Below, in pieces: positions 16,996-25,146 of a DNA stretch of 64,000 bases; the first letter of the stretch is position 1; every line of letters starts with the position of its first letter. Source of the DNA: Epilithonimonas hispanica (GTDB taxonomy: Bacteria > Bacteroidota > Bacteroidia > Flavobacteriales > Weeksellaceae). The notes under the pieces were generated by a model. That model searched no databases, was not told the origin of the DNA, and worked only from the letters and a program-made list of their open reading frames with translations. Where the stretch lies: contig NZ_QNUG01000003.1 of the NCBI RefSeq assembly GCF_003385395.1, forward strand, positions 1-64,000. The letters run 5' to 3'. A program made the position numbers and the translations under genes.

Positions 16996-17070
16996 AATTG
17001 TTAGTGAAAGTCATAAATCTTTGATGTGTGGCTTTTTTTTGTAGCAAAATTTAAGGAAAATTGAAGCGAG

Positions 17071-17149
17071 TTTGTCATTCCGTAGGAATATAAACTGTTG
17101 AGATCGACTGCGTCGAATCACTTTGTTAGGTTTCCTACGGAATAACAAA
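17071..17149. repeat. TTTGTCATTCCGTAGGAA inverted repeat
   Basis: TTTGTCATTCCGTAGGAA at 17071 pairs with TTCCTACGGAATAACAAA ending 17149, one mismatch, about 40 bp between arms; a MITE-like intergenic element. A second palindrome, CACTAAGATT / AATCTTAGTG, follows at 17208-17230. The gap from 16995 to 17325 otherwise holds only the prfB -7 box (TATTTTTG, 17301-17308). Confidence 0.65.
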
Positions 17150-17325
17150 ATCCTGAAAACGATTCTTGTCCGAGCGAAGAGCCTTTGTGTACCTTAAAAA
17201 TATTTTCACTAAGATTAAGAAATCTTAGTGTACTTTGTATTTAAAAACATTATTAAATCAAGAGAACAAAATCATTTCCCAACATTCATCATTTTCTTCT
17301 TATTTTTGCAAAAATTAAAACAAAC

Positions 17326-18438
17326 GTGGTAAACACAGACCAAATAAAAGATATACAATCCAGAATAGAAGACCTGCACAAATTTCTTGGAATCGAGAAA
17401 AAGAAAATTGAAATTTCTAACGACGATGAGAAAACCGCTGCGCCGGAATTCTGGGAAAAACCAAAAGAAGCTGAAGTTTTTCTGAAACAGCTCCGTTCCA
17501 AAAAAAAATGGGTGGAAAGCTATGAGGAAATCAAAACGCAATTCGAGGATTTGCAGGTTTTGATAGAATTTGCCAAAGAAGACCCTGATTCCGAAAAAGA
17601 ACTGGACGAAACGTTCCCACAATTGGTAGAAAAAATCGAAAATCTGGAATTCAAAAATATGCTTTCCAACGAAGGTGATGAGCTGTCTGCCGTTCTTCAA
17701 ATCACAGCCGGTGCAGGCGGAACAGAATCTTGCGATTGGGCAAGTATGCTGATGCGTATGTACACAATGTGGGCAGACAAACAAGGTTACAAAATCCGTG
17801 AACTGAATTTCCAAGAAGGTGATGTTGCAGGTGTGAAAACCGTAACCTTAGAAATTGAAGGGGAATTTGCTTTCGGATATTTGAAAGGTGAAAATGGGGT
17901 TCACAGATTGGTGAGAATTTCGCCTTTTGATAGTAATGCAAAACGTCATACGAGTTTTGTTTCGGTGTATGTCTATCCTTTGGTGGATGACACGATTGAA
18001 ATCAATATTAATCCTGCCGATATCAGTTTCGAAACGATGCGTTCTTCCGGAGCTGGTGGACAAAATGTAAACAAGGTTGAAACTGCAGTTCGTCTTCGTC
18101 ACGCGCCAACAGGAATTATCATTGAAAACTCAGAATCTCGTTCTCAGCTTCAGAATAAAGAAAAAGCAATGCAACTATTACGTTCCCGACTTTATGAAAT
18201 TGAACTCGAGGAACGAATGAAAGCCAGAAACGAAATCGAAGCCGGAAAAATGAAAATCGAATGGGGTTCTCAAATCCGAAATTATGTGATGCATCCTTAT
18301 AAATTGGTAAAAGATGTGCGTTCCGGATACGAAACTTCTGATGTGGATGGTGTGATGAACGGTAACCTAACCCCTTTTCTAAAAGCCTACTTGATGAATG
18401 AAGGGCAAGGTTCTGCAGATGAGATGGATGATTTGTAG
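17326..18438 (+). CDS. prfB: Peptide chain release factor 2
   Basis: Class I release factor for UGA/UAA. 370 residues from a GTG start. Seen: the SPF anticodon-mimic tripeptide in [15 protein letters not shown], which marks RF2 rather than RF1, and the GGQ peptidyl-hydrolysis motif in [20 protein letters not shown]. The gene is one continuous frame: the in-frame UGA and slippery CUU of the widespread RF2 programmed +1 frameshift are absent, and at the equivalent place the sequence reads ...KFLGIEKKK (CTT followed directly by GGA). RF2 therefore cannot autoregulate by that mechanism here. Promoter -7 box at 17301-17308. Confidence 0.96.
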   Translation: MVNTDQIKDIQSRIEDLHKFLGIEKKKIEISNDDEKTAAPEFWEKPKEAEVFLKQLRSKKKWVESYEEIKTQFEDLQVLIEFAKEDPDSEKELDETFPQLVEKIENLEFKNMLSNEGDELSAVLQITAGAGGTESCDWASMLMRMYTMWADKQGYKIRELNFQEGDVAGVKTVTLEIEGEFAFGYLKGENGVHRLVRISPFDSNAKRHTSFVSVYVYPLVDDTIEININPADISFETMRSSGAGGQNVNKVETAVRLRHAPTGIIIENSESRSQLQNKEKAMQLLRSRLYEIELEERMKARNEIEAGKMKIEWGSQIRNYVMHPYKLVKDVRSGYETSDVDGVMNGNLTPFLKAYLMNEGQGSADEMDDL

Positions 18439-18491
18439 AAAACTTCGAATCAATTTGAAATAATATTTTTAAATTTAATAAAAGATTTACA

Positions 18492-18734
18492 ATGGACACT
18501 GATTTAGAAATACAAAATAAAAAATTAGAGTTAATTCAATGGTTATCAACGATTGAAGATTTAAATTTTCTGGAAAAAATTTCAGATTTAATTTCTCGTG
18601 AAAACAAAAAAGATTGGGCAGATCAAATTTCGAACACTGAAAGACAATCTATTGAAAAAGGAATTGCACAAGCAGATGCTGGAAAATTAAATCCACATTC
18701 TAAAGCGCGAGAGATCTATGGAAAAAGGATTTGA
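18492..18734 (+). CDS. Antitoxin (intact) of a ParE-like module with dead toxin
   Basis: An 80-residue protein, MDTDLEIQNKKLELIQWLST, with IEDLNFLEKISDLISREN followed by TERQSIEKGIAQADAGKLNPHSKAREIYGKRI. This two-part plan (short helical dimer domain, then ERxSIExGIxQAxxGxxxPHSxAR) is typical of antitoxins preceding RelE/ParE toxins in Bacteroidota. Its stop overlaps the toxin start by 17 bp. It starts 54 bp after prfB without an obvious promoter, so it may be read from prfB. Confidence 0.78.
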   Translation: MDTDLEIQNKKLELIQWLSTIEDLNFLEKISDLISRENKKDWADQISNTERQSIEKGIAQADAGKLNPHSKAREIYGKRI

Positions 18735-18975
18735 AATTCTTTGGACTGATTTAGCTTTATAAGAACTTTCTGAAACTGTTGGATATCTTAAAAGAGAATT
18801 TTCTCAAAAAGAAATTGACAATTTGGGAGATGAAATTGAAAGAATTAGTTCAATCATATCGCAAAATCCAAATATTTTCCCTCATTCTGATAGATTACAA
18901 ACTAGAAAAGCAGTAATTTTAAAATTTAACACTTTATACTATAGAATTATGAATGATAAAATTGAAATTGTATAA
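18718..18975 (+). pseudogene. RelE/ParE-like toxin with nonsense codon
   Basis: From ATG 18718 the frame reads MEKGFEILWTDLAL, then TAA (18760-18762), then continues open with ELSETVGYLKREFSQKEI...NPNIFPHSDR...AVILKFNTLYYRIMNDKIEIV to TAA 18973-18975. The post-stop part has the usual toxin features (IFPHS, the YYRI strand), so one base change has truncated an otherwise complete 85-codon toxin. The usual IxxxRxxP C-terminal tip is also missing, suggesting 3' shortening. Confidence 0.82.
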
Positions 18976-19031
18976 TTCTTCTTAAACAGACAATCTCCAG
19001 ATAAAATGAAATTATAATTTTAAAAATATAA

Positions 19032-19066
19032 AAAAGCCTCAGAAAATTCTGAGGCTTTGTTTTTAT
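19032..19066. terminator. Bidirectional terminator
   Basis: AAAGCCTCAGAA / TTCTGAGGCTTT stem with A/T tracts on both sides, between the toxin pseudogene and the convergent E2 gene. Confidence 0.8.
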
Positions 19067-20394
19067 ATTTCTGTATTGAGGTCCCAATTTTCTAGATAAT
19101 CGTTGACGTGTTTCAGGAACATTCCGCCAAGACTTCCGTCCACTACTCTATGGTCGTAAGAATGTGACATAAACATCTTTTGACGAATCGCAATCACATC
19201 TCCAAATTCTGTCTCGATAACTGCAGGTTTTTTCACAATCGCACCAACTGCCAAAATAGCCACTTGAGGTTGAGGAATAATCGGCGTTCCCATAAGGTTT
19301 CCGAAAGTTCCAACATTAGAAATCGTGTAAGTTGCACCTTGTGTATCGGCTGGAGTCAGTTTTTTATTACGTGCTCTGTAAGCCAAATCGTTGATTGCTT
19401 TTGCCAATCCTGACAAACTCAATTGGTCTGCATTTTTAATAACAGGAACTATCAGATTTCCGTCCGGAAGAGCTGTTGCCATTCCTATATTGATATTCTT
19501 TTTCTTAATGATTTTGTCACCGTCAACAGAAACATTAATCATTGGAAAATCCTGAATGGCTTTCACAACCGCTCTGATGAAAATCGGCATAAAAGTCAAT
19601 TTTTCGCCATCTCTTTTTTGGTAAGAATTTTTGTTGGCATTTCTCCAAGTCACAACATTTGTAACATCGGCTTCTATAAATGATGTTACGTGCGGCGAAG
19701 TATGTTTGCTATTAACCATCGCCTCTGCAATGATTTTACGAACTCTGTCCATTTGGATAATTTCATCTCCATCATTAATACTGATTGGCTGAGCTGGAGC
19801 TGGTTGAGCTTTAACTTGAGGAGCTTGTTGTGCAACAGTATTTTGAACAGAAGTTGCTTGAACCGCGCCTCTATTTTTTACAAAACCAAGAATATCTTCT
19901 TTTGTAATTCTGCCTTCTAATCCGCTACCTTTGATTGATTTCAGTTCAGATTCAGAGATTTTTTCTTCTTGAACAATTGATCTCACCAGCGGAGAAAGAT
20001 ACAAATCTGAATTTTGATTGTTAAATGAATTATCAGAATAATTAGACAAAGGCTGTTCCAGAGTTTTTACAACTTCAGGCTCCGGCTGAACAATCTGTTC
20101 TTTTACTTCTTCATAAGATTTAGCCTCAGGAGTTTCTTGAGTATTAGCCTCGCCTCCAATTTCCAAAATCGCAATGGCTTCACCTATTTTAGCAACTTCA
20201 TCTTTATGTTTAAGAATTTTGACAATTTTCCCCGAAACCGGCGTAGGAACATCAGAATCTACTTTATCTGTAGCAATTTCTACAATAGAATCGTCTTCGT
20301 TAATAATATCTCCTTCATTAAACAACCAAGTGATAATTGTTGCTTCCATAACTCCTTCGCCCATACTCGGGAGCAATAGTTTATATTCTGCCAT
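19063..20394 (-). CDS. 2-oxo acid dehydrogenase E2 (dihydrolipoyl acyltransferase)
   Basis: Acyltransferase core of a 2-oxo acid dehydrogenase complex; 443 residues from MAEYKLLLPSMGEGVMEATI (ATG 20394; the extra upstream residues of the open frame look spurious). Domains in order: lipoyl domain with Lys44 in EIATDKVDSD; Pro/Ala-rich linker; E1/E3-binding domain LYLSPLVRSIVQEEKI...GSGLEGRITKEDILGF; and catalytic domain ending SYDHRVVDGSLGG with the His/Asp active pair. A single lipoyl domain and the MGEGVMEA start favour the branched-chain-type or a generic flavobacterial E2 over the pyruvate complex. E1 and E3 are not adjacent. Confidence 0.92.
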   Translation of the reverse strand: MAEYKLLLPSMGEGVMEATIITWLFNEGDIINEDDSIVEIATDKVDSDVPTPVSGKIVKILKHKDEVAKIGEAIAILEIGGEANTQETPEAKSYEEVKEQIVQPEPEVVKTLEQPLSNYSDNSFNNQNSDLYLSPLVRSIVQEEKISESELKSIKGSGLEGRITKEDILGFVKNRGAVQATSVQNTVAQQAPQVKAQPAPAQPISINDGDEIIQMDRVRKIIAEAMVNSKHTSPHVTSFIEADVTNVVTWRNANKNSYQKRDGEKLTFMPIFIRAVVKAIQDFPMINVSVDGDKIIKKKNINIGMATALPDGNLIVPVIKNADQLSLSGLAKAINDLAYRARNKKLTPADTQGATYTISNVGTFGNLMGTPIIPQPQVAILAVGAIVKKPAVIETEFGDVIAIRQKMFMSHSYDHRVVDGSLGGMFLKHVNDYLENWDLNTEI

Positions 20395-20463
20395 TTTTTG
20401 GTTTTTTGAATTTTCCCAAAAGTACACTTTTTTTTATTAAATATATAATTATCATATTTAAAA

Positions 20464-20492
20464 TTTGTAAGCCCTATTTTTTTATAAATTTG
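20464..20492 (+). promoter_or_regulatory. Promoter of the ABM-domain gene
   Basis: TTTG (20464-20467), 17-bp spacer, TAAATTTG (20485-20492): both Bacteroidota promoter boxes at good spacing, with a leader of about 20 nt. Confidence 0.65.
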
Positions 20493-20518
20493 ATAATCAA
20501 AATTTTTATAATCACACA

Positions 20519-20809
20519 ATGAATATCTACCTGAGTGCAATCATCCAAATCAAAGAAAACTCAATAATGGATGCTATTGAATTATTAAAAAAACTTGTTA
20601 TAGAAACTCGTAAAGAAAAAGGCTGTATACAGTACGATCTCTTCGAAGATCACAGAAACAAAGGTGTGTTTTTCATCCACGAAAATTGGGAAACTAGCGA
20701 AGATCTACATAATCATCAGGTTTCTGACCACATGCTGAAGTTCCGTGAGAATATCGTTTCATTATTAGAAAATCCAAACGTAGTATATGTAGGGAACAAA
20801 CTTTTCTAA
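20519..20809 (+). CDS. Antibiotic biosynthesis monooxygenase (ABM) domain protein
   Basis: A 96-residue ferredoxin-like ABM-fold protein. The pattern is that of putative quinol monooxygenases (YgiN-like): IYLSAIIQIKENSIMDAIELL, then ETRKEKGCIQYDLFED, VFFIHENWETSEDLHNHQVSDHM, and a terminal strand. The ENW and H..S.H motifs are conserved family positions. The substrate is unknown; members modify quinones or handle oxidised aromatics. Monocistronic with its own promoter, divergent from the E2 gene. Confidence 0.85.
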   Translation: MNIYLSAIIQIKENSIMDAIELLKKLVIETRKEKGCIQYDLFEDHRNKGVFFIHENWETSEDLHNHQVSDHMLKFRENIVSLLENPNVVYVGNKLF

Positions 20810-20904
20810 TTATAAAATCAACAACAAAAAAGTTATTTTTATATCAAAGACACAACATAAGTAAATTTCATTACAGTTATTACATGGAAAAGGTTTTTTT
20901 TTAA

Positions 20905-20912
20905 TATTTTTG
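20905..20912 (+). promoter_or_regulatory. -7 box of the M36 peptidase gene
   Basis: TATTTTTG, about 40 bp before the ATG; no good -33 element. Confidence 0.4.
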
Positions 20913-20953
20913 CTAATCTTTTTTCTTAAAATTTAGAATAATAAATCTTAAAT

Positions 20954-23545
20954 ATGAAAATAAATCAACTATCTAAATGTGCAGGAATTGGCGTTTTCTT
21001 TTTATTTGCTAATCTTAATGCACAATCTAGTGAGAAAGTTATCAAGAATTTCATCCAAAACGATGTCAATTTTCGCAACAACTCCACAGCAGAATTTAAA
21101 ATCTTAAATGAAGATAATTCTGTAAGTCTTAAATCTAACATCGTCAATGTTCAGCAATATTTAGGAAATACACCAATATATAAGTCATTAGCAAAAGCTG
21201 TGATCCGAGATGGTAAAGTAATTTCTTTTAATAATAATTTTCAGAAAGCTAGCAACAATGTCATTTCTGATAAAATTGATAAAACCGAAGCTTTATCTTC
21301 TGCTTTAAGATATCTAGACATCAAAGATAGTAGCTTTGAACTTGCTAATGATATAGACGGAGATCTTGTAAATCTTCCGGATAACAAAGTTGCAAATGTT
21401 CGTTTTTATTTTGAAAAAAATAATAGTTTGATCCCTGCTCAATTATTTTTCATCAACCAAAGTAAAGAGAATAAGTTTTTTGGGATTCTTGTAAGTCTTA
21501 CAACTGGTGAAATTTTGGAAAATAATAAAATGATTGATGAATGTTCTTTTGACACTGATCATTTTTCTTCATCAGAATCATTTGATACTACAGAACATTT
21601 AATTAGTCATTTTAACCATAATACTACAGCCAAAAACGAATCAAAAGCATTTACAAATGCTTCTTACAATGTTTTCCCATTCCCATTAGAAGCACCTACG
21701 TTTGGATCTAGAACCCTTGTTACAAATCCTTGGGATCTTGCTGCTTCTCCAGAAGGTTGGCATTCTAACGGCAACACTACTTACTCAAACACTTATGGAA
21801 ACAATGTTTTAGCTTACGTAGATAATAATGGTAGTAATAGTTATGGCTTTTCTCCAACTAGCACAACAACAGGAGATTTCACTTTTGATTTTCCTTTTGC
21901 AGAAAGCACTACACTAAGCGCATATGACAATAGAAGCTCTGCCGTAACCAATCTTTTCTATGCTAACAACATGGTTCATGATATCTTCTATAAATTTGGA
22001 TTTACTGAAGCTACAAGAAACTTTCAATCTAATAATTTTGGAAAAGGAGGCGGACAAGGAGATGCCGTAAGAGCAGAAGCTTACGATGGCAGTGGATACA
22101 ACAATGCCAACTTTGCATCTGGCTATGAAATACTAAATACGGTTACCGGAAATTACACAGTACAAGCTCCAAGAATGCAGATGTATCTTTGGAATTACAG
22201 TGTTTCTCTTAAGCAAAGATTATTCTACACAGATCCCGCTTTAGCAACAAGACCCCCTGTAAATACTGGTTCTGCAAACTTCGGAAGACCATTGATGGAG
22301 GCAGGGATTACAGGAGATGTAATTATCCCTAGTGTTGCTACAGGATGTACCGCTTTACCCTCAGGAAGTCTTACTGGTAAAATAGCAATGGTTAATACTA
22401 CTGGATGCGCCTATAATATAAAAGCAAAAACAGTACAAGATGCTGGAGCAATTGGTATGATTGTTCACAGAACAAACTCCAATACAGTACCAAATATCAG
22501 CGTTTCCAATGTTACCAACGTGTCTATCCCATCTATAATGATACCACGCGATGAAGGCAACTTCATAACCGACGAACTTACTGCGGGTAGAACAGTCAAT
22601 GTTAACTTAAAAGACTTAGCTGTTGGATACAAAAATTCAAGTTTTGATAACGGAGTAATCATTCATGAATATGGACATGGAATTTCTAATAGATTAACAG
22701 GTCAGGGTTATAGCTGCTTACAAAACTTAGAACAAATGGGTGAAGGCTGGTCAGATTTCTTCGCTCTCATGTTAACTAACTCACCAAACGCATCCGCAAC
22801 AACTGGAAGAGGAATTGGAACTTACTCTACAAACACTGTAACAACAGGCCCTGGTATCAGACAATACAGATATACTACGGACATGACAATCAACCCTCAC
22901 ACATATGCAGACACCAATTCTACTGGTGGACAACCACACGCTGTTGGTGAGATTTGGGCAACAATGTTATGGGATTTGCATTGGAAATTAGCAGAAAAAT
23001 ATGGTTACAATTCTGACGTAACCGCTGATCCAAATTCCGGAAGTGCGAAGGCATTACAATTGGTAATGGATGGTTTGAAACTACAACCTTGTAGCCCAAA
23101 CTTCGTTTCTGGTAGAGATGCTATTCTTCAAGCTGACCAATTAGCCGGAGGAGCCGACAACTGTCTTATCTGGGAGGTATTTGCAAGAAGAGGATTAGGA
23201 GTTAATGCATCCTCTGGTACTGCAGCAAACATCTATGATCAAGTCGAAGACTTCACTACGCCAGAAGCATGCATTCTTGCGACTGAAGATATTACAAAGA
23301 ATAAAAACTTTGGAATCTATCCTAACCCTGCAAAAGGAGAATTCTTCATCAAAACTCAACCAACTGTAGGAAATGAAACTATTAAAGTTCAAATTCTCGA
23401 TTTGAGTGGAAAAGTTGTTAAATCCCTTGAAAGAAAGAAAAATAGCTCAGACTCTATCTCAACACAAGACCTCATCAAGGGAACTTATCTTGTTGTAATA
23501 ACTGAGAATGGAAAATCTAATGCTGAGAAACTTATTATAGAATAA
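20954..23545 (+). CDS. M36 (fungalysin-like) metallopeptidase with PA domain and T9SS signal
   Basis: An 863-residue secreted protease. Order: Sec signal peptide (MKINQLSKCAGIGVFFLFANLNAQ); FTP-like propeptide region to about residue 230; M36 catalytic region; a protease-associated (PA) domain inserted at roughly 450-545; zinc-binding HEYGH (H571, E572, H575) and EGWSD with Glu597 as third ligand; then a T9SS type A C-terminal sorting domain from about 785 (FGIYPNPAKGEFFIKT ... GTYLVVITENGK). It is therefore exported across the outer membrane by the type IX system, which also handles the endonuclease at 30359. Typical of nutrient-scavenging flavobacteria. Confidence 0.94.
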   Translation: MKINQLSKCAGIGVFFLFANLNAQSSEKVIKNFIQNDVNFRNNSTAEFKILNEDNSVSLKSNIVNVQQYLGNTPIYKSLAKAVIRDGKVISFNNNFQKASNNVISDKIDKTEALSSALRYLDIKDSSFELANDIDGDLVNLPDNKVANVRFYFEKNNSLIPAQLFFINQSKENKFFGILVSLTTGEILENNKMIDECSFDTDHFSSSESFDTTEHLISHFNHNTTAKNESKAFTNASYNVFPFPLEAPTFGSRTLVTNPWDLAASPEGWHSNGNTTYSNTYGNNVLAYVDNNGSNSYGFSPTSTTTGDFTFDFPFAESTTLSAYDNRSSAVTNLFYANNMVHDIFYKFGFTEATRNFQSNNFGKGGGQGDAVRAEAYDGSGYNNANFASGYEILNTVTGNYTVQAPRMQMYLWNYSVSLKQRLFYTDPALATRPPVNTGSANFGRPLMEAGITGDVIIPSVATGCTALPSGSLTGKIAMVNTTGCAYNIKAKTVQDAGAIGMIVHRTNSNTVPNISVSNVTNVSIPSIMIPRDEGNFITDELTAGRTVNVNLKDLAVGYKNSSFDNGVIIHEYGHGISNRLTGQGYSCLQNLEQMGEGWSDFFALMLTNSPNASATTGRGIGTYSTNTVTTGPGIRQYRYTTDMTINPHTYADTNSTGGQPHAVGEIWATMLWDLHWKLAEKYGYNSDVTADPNSGSAKALQLVMDGLKLQPCSPNFVSGRDAILQADQLAGGADNCLIWEVFARRGLGVNASSGTAANIYDQVEDFTTPEACILATEDITKNKNFGIYPNPAKGEFFIKTQPTVGNETIKVQILDLSGKVVKSLERKKNSSDSISTQDLIKGTYLVVITENGKSNAEKLIIE

Positions 23546-23574
23546 CTCAAGAGATAGATTACATCTTAAAAACT

Positions 23575-23611
23575 AAAACCTTTTCAGACTTTTCTGGAAA
23601 GGTTTTTTTTA
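23575..23611 (+). terminator. M36 peptidase terminator
   Basis: AAACCTTTTCAGA / TCTGGAAAGGTTT stem plus T8. Confidence 0.8.
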
Positions 23612-23644
23612 TTCAAATCTTAACAAACTTTATTATTCATAATA

Positions 23645-23674
23645 TTTGGCATCAATCTTGAAAACTTAACTTTG
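23645..23674 (+). promoter_or_regulatory. Promoter of the LolA-like gene
   Basis: TTTG (23645-23648), 18-bp spacer, TAACTTTG (23667-23674); start codon 26 bp downstream. Confidence 0.7.
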
Positions 23675-23699
23675 CATAACAATAAATTGCAAAAACTAA

Positions 23700-24332
23700 A
23701 TGAAAAATCTCGTTACAAAATCTTTTTCAGCAATAGCTTTTTTAGGAATCAACCTAGTGATATTTGGTCAAACTATTGACACAAAATCAAAGACTATTCT
23801 TGATGATATAACCAAAAATTATAAAAGTAAAAAGAATTCTTATTTCAAATTCTTGTACACATCTGGAAAAGCTAGCCAAACAGGAATTTTCTATTCTGAC
23901 AATAAAAGATATAAACTGAAAATAATGGGAACTGAGCAGATTTTTGACGGAAATAAGGTTTACAGCATTAGCGAAGAAGATAAAGAAGTAACTATCGCAA
24001 AGCCCAATGACAACCAAGTTGCTTTCTCACCTTTGAGTTATTTGGATTCATACAAGAAAGATTATAACGTCACTTATTCTGGCAAGAAAACCATAAGCGG
24101 AATCCCTGTAGATATTATCAAAATGACTCCAGTAAAATCTAATGGTTTGAAAAGTGTAACACTATATGTTAACACTCCTCAGAAAAAACTAATCAAATTA
24201 GAACAAGTTTCCACAAGCAATGATTTAGCTGTAATTACAATTAGCAACTACAAAGAAAATCAAACTCTTTCTCCATCAACATTTACTTTTGACAAATCGA
24301 AATATCAGAATTACCTGATTACAGAATTATAA
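23700..24332 (+). CDS. LolA-like outer-membrane lipoprotein carrier
   Basis: A 210-residue periplasmic protein with a signal peptide (cleavage near VIFGQ). The LolA half-barrel pattern is present: LDDITKNYKSKKNSYFKF, then short strands GIFYSDNKRYKLKI, EQIFDGNKVYSISEEDKEVTI and SPLSYLDSYKKDY, and the late NTPQKKLIKLEQVS segment. LolA ferries lipoproteins from inner to outer membrane; the Bacteroidota homologues are diverged and may carry other lipids. Some flavobacterial genomes place this gene near ftsK; that neighbour is not seen here. Confidence 0.85.
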   Translation: MKNLVTKSFSAIAFLGINLVIFGQTIDTKSKTILDDITKNYKSKKNSYFKFLYTSGKASQTGIFYSDNKRYKLKIMGTEQIFDGNKVYSISEEDKEVTIAKPNDNQVAFSPLSYLDSYKKDYNVTYSGKKTISGIPVDIIKMTPVKSNGLKSVTLYVNTPQKKLIKLEQVSTSNDLAVITISNYKENQTLSPSTFTFDKSKYQNYLITEL

Positions 24333-24344
24333 ACTAGTCTAAAC

Positions 24345-24386
24345 AAAATAAAAAAATGCATCACAAAAAGTAATGCATTTTTTTTA
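24345..24386. terminator. Bidirectional terminator
   Basis: AAAAAATGCAT / ATGCATTTTTTTT stem between convergent lolA-like and DUF4294 genes. Confidence 0.75.
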
Positions 24387-25103
24387 TTTCTTAATTTCAT
24401 ATTCATCTGCCCCAGGATATGGCTTCAAATACCCTAAATTCCAATTAGACTTTAAGAGAGATTCTATAAAAAGATCATCTCTGAATCTGTGTGGATCATA
24501 TGGTGTTTTCAAACTTATATCCGCAATATTTCCTTTTACATTCCACCAAAAAGCACTCCAACCTCCTCGCAATTCTTTAATAATTTCATAAACAGTTTTA
24601 CCAGTTGCTCTGTTCATTAATTTTGCAAAAACCTGACCTTCTGTAGTTGTCAATCCCCGGAGTTGCTTCTCATAACTAGCGGCTAATTCAGTCTGTCTTT
24701 GTTTGATGTAGCGACTCCTGTCAGAACCTTTCATATTAGCACTTTCCTTTTGAATATCTCTATATTGTTCTAGCGCATCAAGAAACAAAGGATACACACG
24801 ATTAAGTTTTTTATTAAGAAAAAAATAGAAATTTTTATCCAGCTGGTTATTAAAATGCGGATTAGCTCTCAAAGTCAACTCATCCATCACAATTACCTGT
24901 TCTCCGTTTATTTTATAGATTTTAGCCTTTTGGGCTTCATCGTAGTAATATTCATTTCCAAATTCATCTTTTTTCAATTTGCTCTTTGGGATATCATCAA
25001 AAGATTTAACATCCAAAGTATCTTGCTGCGAAAAACAAAATACACCGATAAACAAAAAAAGAATTGGAATCAATTTATCAAAAATCATTACTTTTACCTT
25101 CAT
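24384..25103 (-). CDS. DUF4294-domain exported protein
   Basis: About 239 residues with a signal peptide (MKVKVMIFDKLIPILFLFIG, ending FCFSQ). The body matches the Bacteroidota-specific DUF4294: FGNEYYYDEAQKAKIYKINGE, VMDELTLRANPHF, then RVYPLFLDALEQYRDIQKE and RATGKTVYEIIKELRGGWSAFWWN. Function unknown. Three ATGs lie close together (25115, 25103, 25088); 25103 keeps a normal signal peptide, but 25088 is possible because AAGGTAAAAG precedes it. It is divergent, with about 45 bp between, from the M42 peptidase gene, a pairing seen widely in flavobacteria. Confidence 0.82.
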   Translation of the reverse strand: MKVKVMIFDKLIPILFLFIGVFCFSQQDTLDVKSFDDIPKSKLKKDEFGNEYYYDEAQKAKIYKINGEQVIVMDELTLRANPHFNNQLDKNFYFFLNKKLNRVYPLFLDALEQYRDIQKESANMKGSDRSRYIKQRQTELAASYEKQLRGLTTTEGQVFAKLMNRATGKTVYEIIKELRGGWSAFWWNVKGNIADISLKTPYDPHRFRDDLFIESLLKSNWNLGYLKPYPGADEYEIKK

Positions 25104-25146
25104 AAAAATCAACAAATCTTAATATCAAAAATCATTCCCTTTAGAT

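Larger units (their letters stand above)
16487..17040 (+). repeat. Right arm of the inverted duplication
   Basis: Matches 3010-2410 in reverse: shared terminator hairpin, AT-rich leader, the GTAACATTAGATAAGTAA motif, coding region and downstream hairpin. Since the shared terminator serves the lipoprotein gene here, this locus is the more likely source. Confidence 0.75.

Noticed and set aside
23575-23674. Riboswitch upstream of the LolA-like gene
   Set aside because: The sequence is accounted for by the terminator of the preceding gene and a standard promoter; the leader is only about 20 nt.
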